Positions 62,579-64,000 of a DNA stretch of 64,000 bases are shown piece by piece. Origin of the DNA: Rubellimicrobium rubrum (GTDB lineage: Bacteria > Pseudomonadota > Alphaproteobacteria > Rhodobacterales > Rhodobacteraceae); contig NZ_VDFU01000001.1 of the NCBI RefSeq assembly GCF_006152115.1, positions 1 through 64,000 on the forward strand. The letters run 5' to 3'. Each line of letters opens with the position of its first letter. Position 1 is the stretch's first letter. The notes under the pieces were generated by a model that saw nothing but the letters and a program-made list of their open reading frames with translations, did no database searches and was not told the origin of the DNA. The translations under genes and the position numbers were made by a program.

Positions 62579-63118
62579 ATGCAGGGGCTTTTACGAGTAT
62601 CGGACGCCATCGATCGGGTGAACACGTTCTTTGGCCGGGTCGCCGCGTACTTTGTGCTGGCAGCCGCGCTGATCAGCGCGGGCAACGCCATGATGCGCTA
62701 CGCCTTCGACTACAGCTCGAACGCGTTCCTCGAGATCCAGTGGTACCTGTTCGCGGGCATCGTCATGCTGGGCGCCGCCAACACGCTGCGCCGGAACGAG
62801 CATGTCCGGGTGGACCTCGTCTATATGGCGATCTCCGAGCGGAAGCGCTTGTGGGTGGACACCTTCGGGATCATCCTCTTCCTGTTCCCCTTCACGATAT
62901 TCCTGGCCTGGCTGTCCTGGCCCATCGCCCTGCGGGCGCTCCAGACCGGTGAGATGTCGTCGAGCGCCGGGGGCCTGCTGCGCTGGCCGGTGCGCATGGT
63001 GATCTGTCTCGGCTTCGCCCTTGTGGCGCTTCAGGGCCTGTCCGAGCTCATCAAGCGCATTGCGGGGCTGAGGGGCGTCGTCGCCTTCAGCACCGACTAC
63101 GAAAAGCCGCAGCAGTAA
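62579..63118 (+). CDS. TRAP transporter small permease (DctQ type)
   Basis: A 179-residue protein with four membrane helices and family motifs: NAMMRYAFDYSSNAFLEIQW (the EiqWyLFa region), LRRNEHVRVDL and VRMVICLGFALVALQGLSEL. It pairs with the large permease 12 bases downstream. No DctP binding protein is present in the window; it is likely further right. Confidence 0.92.
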   Translation: MQGLLRVSDAIDRVNTFFGRVAAYFVLAAALISAGNAMMRYAFDYSSNAFLEIQWYLFAGIVMLGAANTLRRNEHVRVDLVYMAISERKRLWVDTFGIILFLFPFTIFLAWLSWPIALRALQTGEMSSSAGGLLRWPVRMVICLGFALVALQGLSELIKRIAGLRGVVAFSTDYEKPQQ

Positions 63119-63130
63119 GGAGCCGCGCCC

Positions 63131-64000
63131 GTGTTCGACTTTGGCCCTCTGCCGCCCCTCATGTTCCTGAGCATGGTCTGCTTCATGCTCTACGGCTTTC
63201 CGGTGGCCTTCTCGCTCGGTGCGGTCGGCTTGTTCTTCGGCCTGATCGGGATCGCGACGGACCACTTCACCGAAGCCTTCCTCGCTGCCCTGCCCCATCG
63301 CGTGTTCGGCATCGTGTCGAACGACATCCTGCTCGCCATTCCCTTTTTCACCCTGATGGGGGCCATCCTCGAACGGGCCAAGCTTGCGGAGGATCTGCTC
63401 GAGGGCACAGGCAAGCTGTTCGGCGCCATTCCGGGCGGCCTGGCCTATGCCGTGATCGTGGTCGGGGCGCTTCTGGGCGCCGTGACGGGGACGGTGGCCG
63501 CCTCGGTGCTCACCATGGGGGTGATCTCGCTGCCCATCATGCTCCGCTACGGCTACAACCAGCGGCTTGCGACTGGGGTGATCGCAGCGTCGGGGACGAT
63601 CGCGCAGCTGATCCCCCCCTCGCTCGTGCTCGTGGTGCTGGCGGACCAGCTCGGACGGTCGGTGGGCGACCTTTACAAGGGCGCGGTCCTGCCAGCGGCG
63701 CTGCAGGTCGGCCTGTTCATCTCGTTCATCCTCGTTCTGTCTCTGTTCAAGCCCAAGTTGATGCCGCCTCTCCCCAAGGAAGTGCGCGGCGACCTGAACC
63801 TCCGCCTCGTGGCGCAGGTGCTGATCGGGGTCATCCCGGTCCTGGTGCTGATGTTCCTCGTGCTCGGCACCATCTTCCTGGGCCTGGCGACGCCGACGGA
63901 GTCTGGAGCCTTGGGCGTCGTGGGCGCGATGGCCCTTGCCGCCGCCAACCGGCGTCTCACCTGGCCCCTTCTGAGCGAGGCGATGGCGCGGACGGCCCAG
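63131..64000 (+). CDS. TRAP transporter large permease (DctM type), cut by the right edge
   Basis: Starts with a GTG at 63131 (AAGGAG eight bases upstream) and reads 290 codons to the edge. Many hydrophobic helices, with the family segments SNDILLAIPFFTLMGAILERA, TVAASVLTMGVISLPIMLRYGY, GTIAQLIPPSLVLVVLADQL and LGLATPTESGALG. Works with DctQ and an external solute-binding protein to import organic acids or similar compounds with sodium or proton flow. Substrate unknown. Confidence 0.93.
   Translation, partial: MFDFGPLPPLMFLSMVCFMLYGFPVAFSLGAVGLFFGLIGIATDHFTEAFLAALPHRVFGIVSNDILLAIPFFTLMGAILERAKLAEDLLEGTGKLFGAIPGGLAYAVIVVGALLGAVTGTVAASVLTMGVISLPIMLRYGYNQRLATGVIAASGTIAQLIPPSLVLVVLADQLGRSVGDLYKGAVLPAALQVGLFISFILVLSLFKPKLMPPLPKEVRGDLNLRLVAQVLIGVIPVLVLMFLVLGTIFLGLATPTESGALGVVGAMALAAANRRLTWPLLSEAMARTAQ

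Noticed and set aside
1-64000. CRISPR array, rRNA operon, prophage or defence cluster
   Set aside because: No regularly spaced repeats, no rRNA sequence, no phage structural genes and no recognisable defence genes were found in the gaps or reading frames.

Overview
The window is GC-rich DNA with the gene content and gene order of an alphaproteobacterium of the Rhodobacter/Roseobacter group (Rhodobacterales). Lineage markers are the trgB-trgA-cysK tellurite locus, a TrgA-family protein, a DksA that keeps only one zinc-finger cysteine, DUF4167 and DUF2852 proteins, and the order SPOR protein-nagZ-scpA-scpB and yceD-rpmF-plsX-fabH-ihfA-merR. Most of the window is ordinary core chromosome, densely packed and rich in ATGA, GTGA and TGATG stop/start overlaps.

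Region 1 (1-4108) is the accessory part. It holds the N-terminal part of a GH16-like glycan hydrolase with RTX calcium-binding repeats running off the left edge, about 590 bases without a recognisable gene, an intact IS6-family element (1718-2531), the C-terminal piece of a large serine recombinase cut exactly at the IS end, and a tRNA-Ser(GGA). Region 2 (4191-14309) is a minus-strand stress and membrane block: aminotransferase, photolyase, cyclopropane fatty acid synthase, trgA, trgB, cysK and an MscS-type channel, with acuI upstream. Region 3 (14559-22315) mixes two solitary periplasmic binding proteins (PotD-like, iron FbpA-like), an M20 amidohydrolase plus agmatinase-family pair, MazG and the ABC-F protein Uup.

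Region 4 (22380-28769) has an OlsB-like acyltransferase, msrB, two tiny coupled membrane proteins, bamE, and the yceD-rpmF-plsX-fabH-ihfA-merR lipid/ribosome cluster ending in tRNA-Pro(GGG). Region 5 (28794-41129) contains a double-length dCTP deaminase, the overlapping SPOR-nagZ-scpA-scpB chain, argS, a 56-residue small gene, dgt, a class A penicillin-binding protein, an ErpA-type iron-sulfur protein and xthA. Region 6 (41251-53980) has a FAD monooxygenase overlapping dksA, an M48 protease, holC, pepA and the outer-membrane biogenesis operon lptF-lptG-lptD-surA-pdxA-rsmA. Region 7 (54039-64000) has DUF4167, prfA-prmC, glnE with a coupled small gene, DUF2852 preceded by a pair of palindromes that bracket a promoter, RDD, bpt, and a TRAP transporter cut by the right edge.

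I found no rRNA, CRISPR array, defence cluster or prophage. The strongest non-routine signals are the paired 7-5-7 palindromes in front of the DUF2852 gene, the FAD monooxygenase reading frame that lacks any usual start codon in front of its Rossmann motif, several very small genes, and the IS6/recombinase junction.
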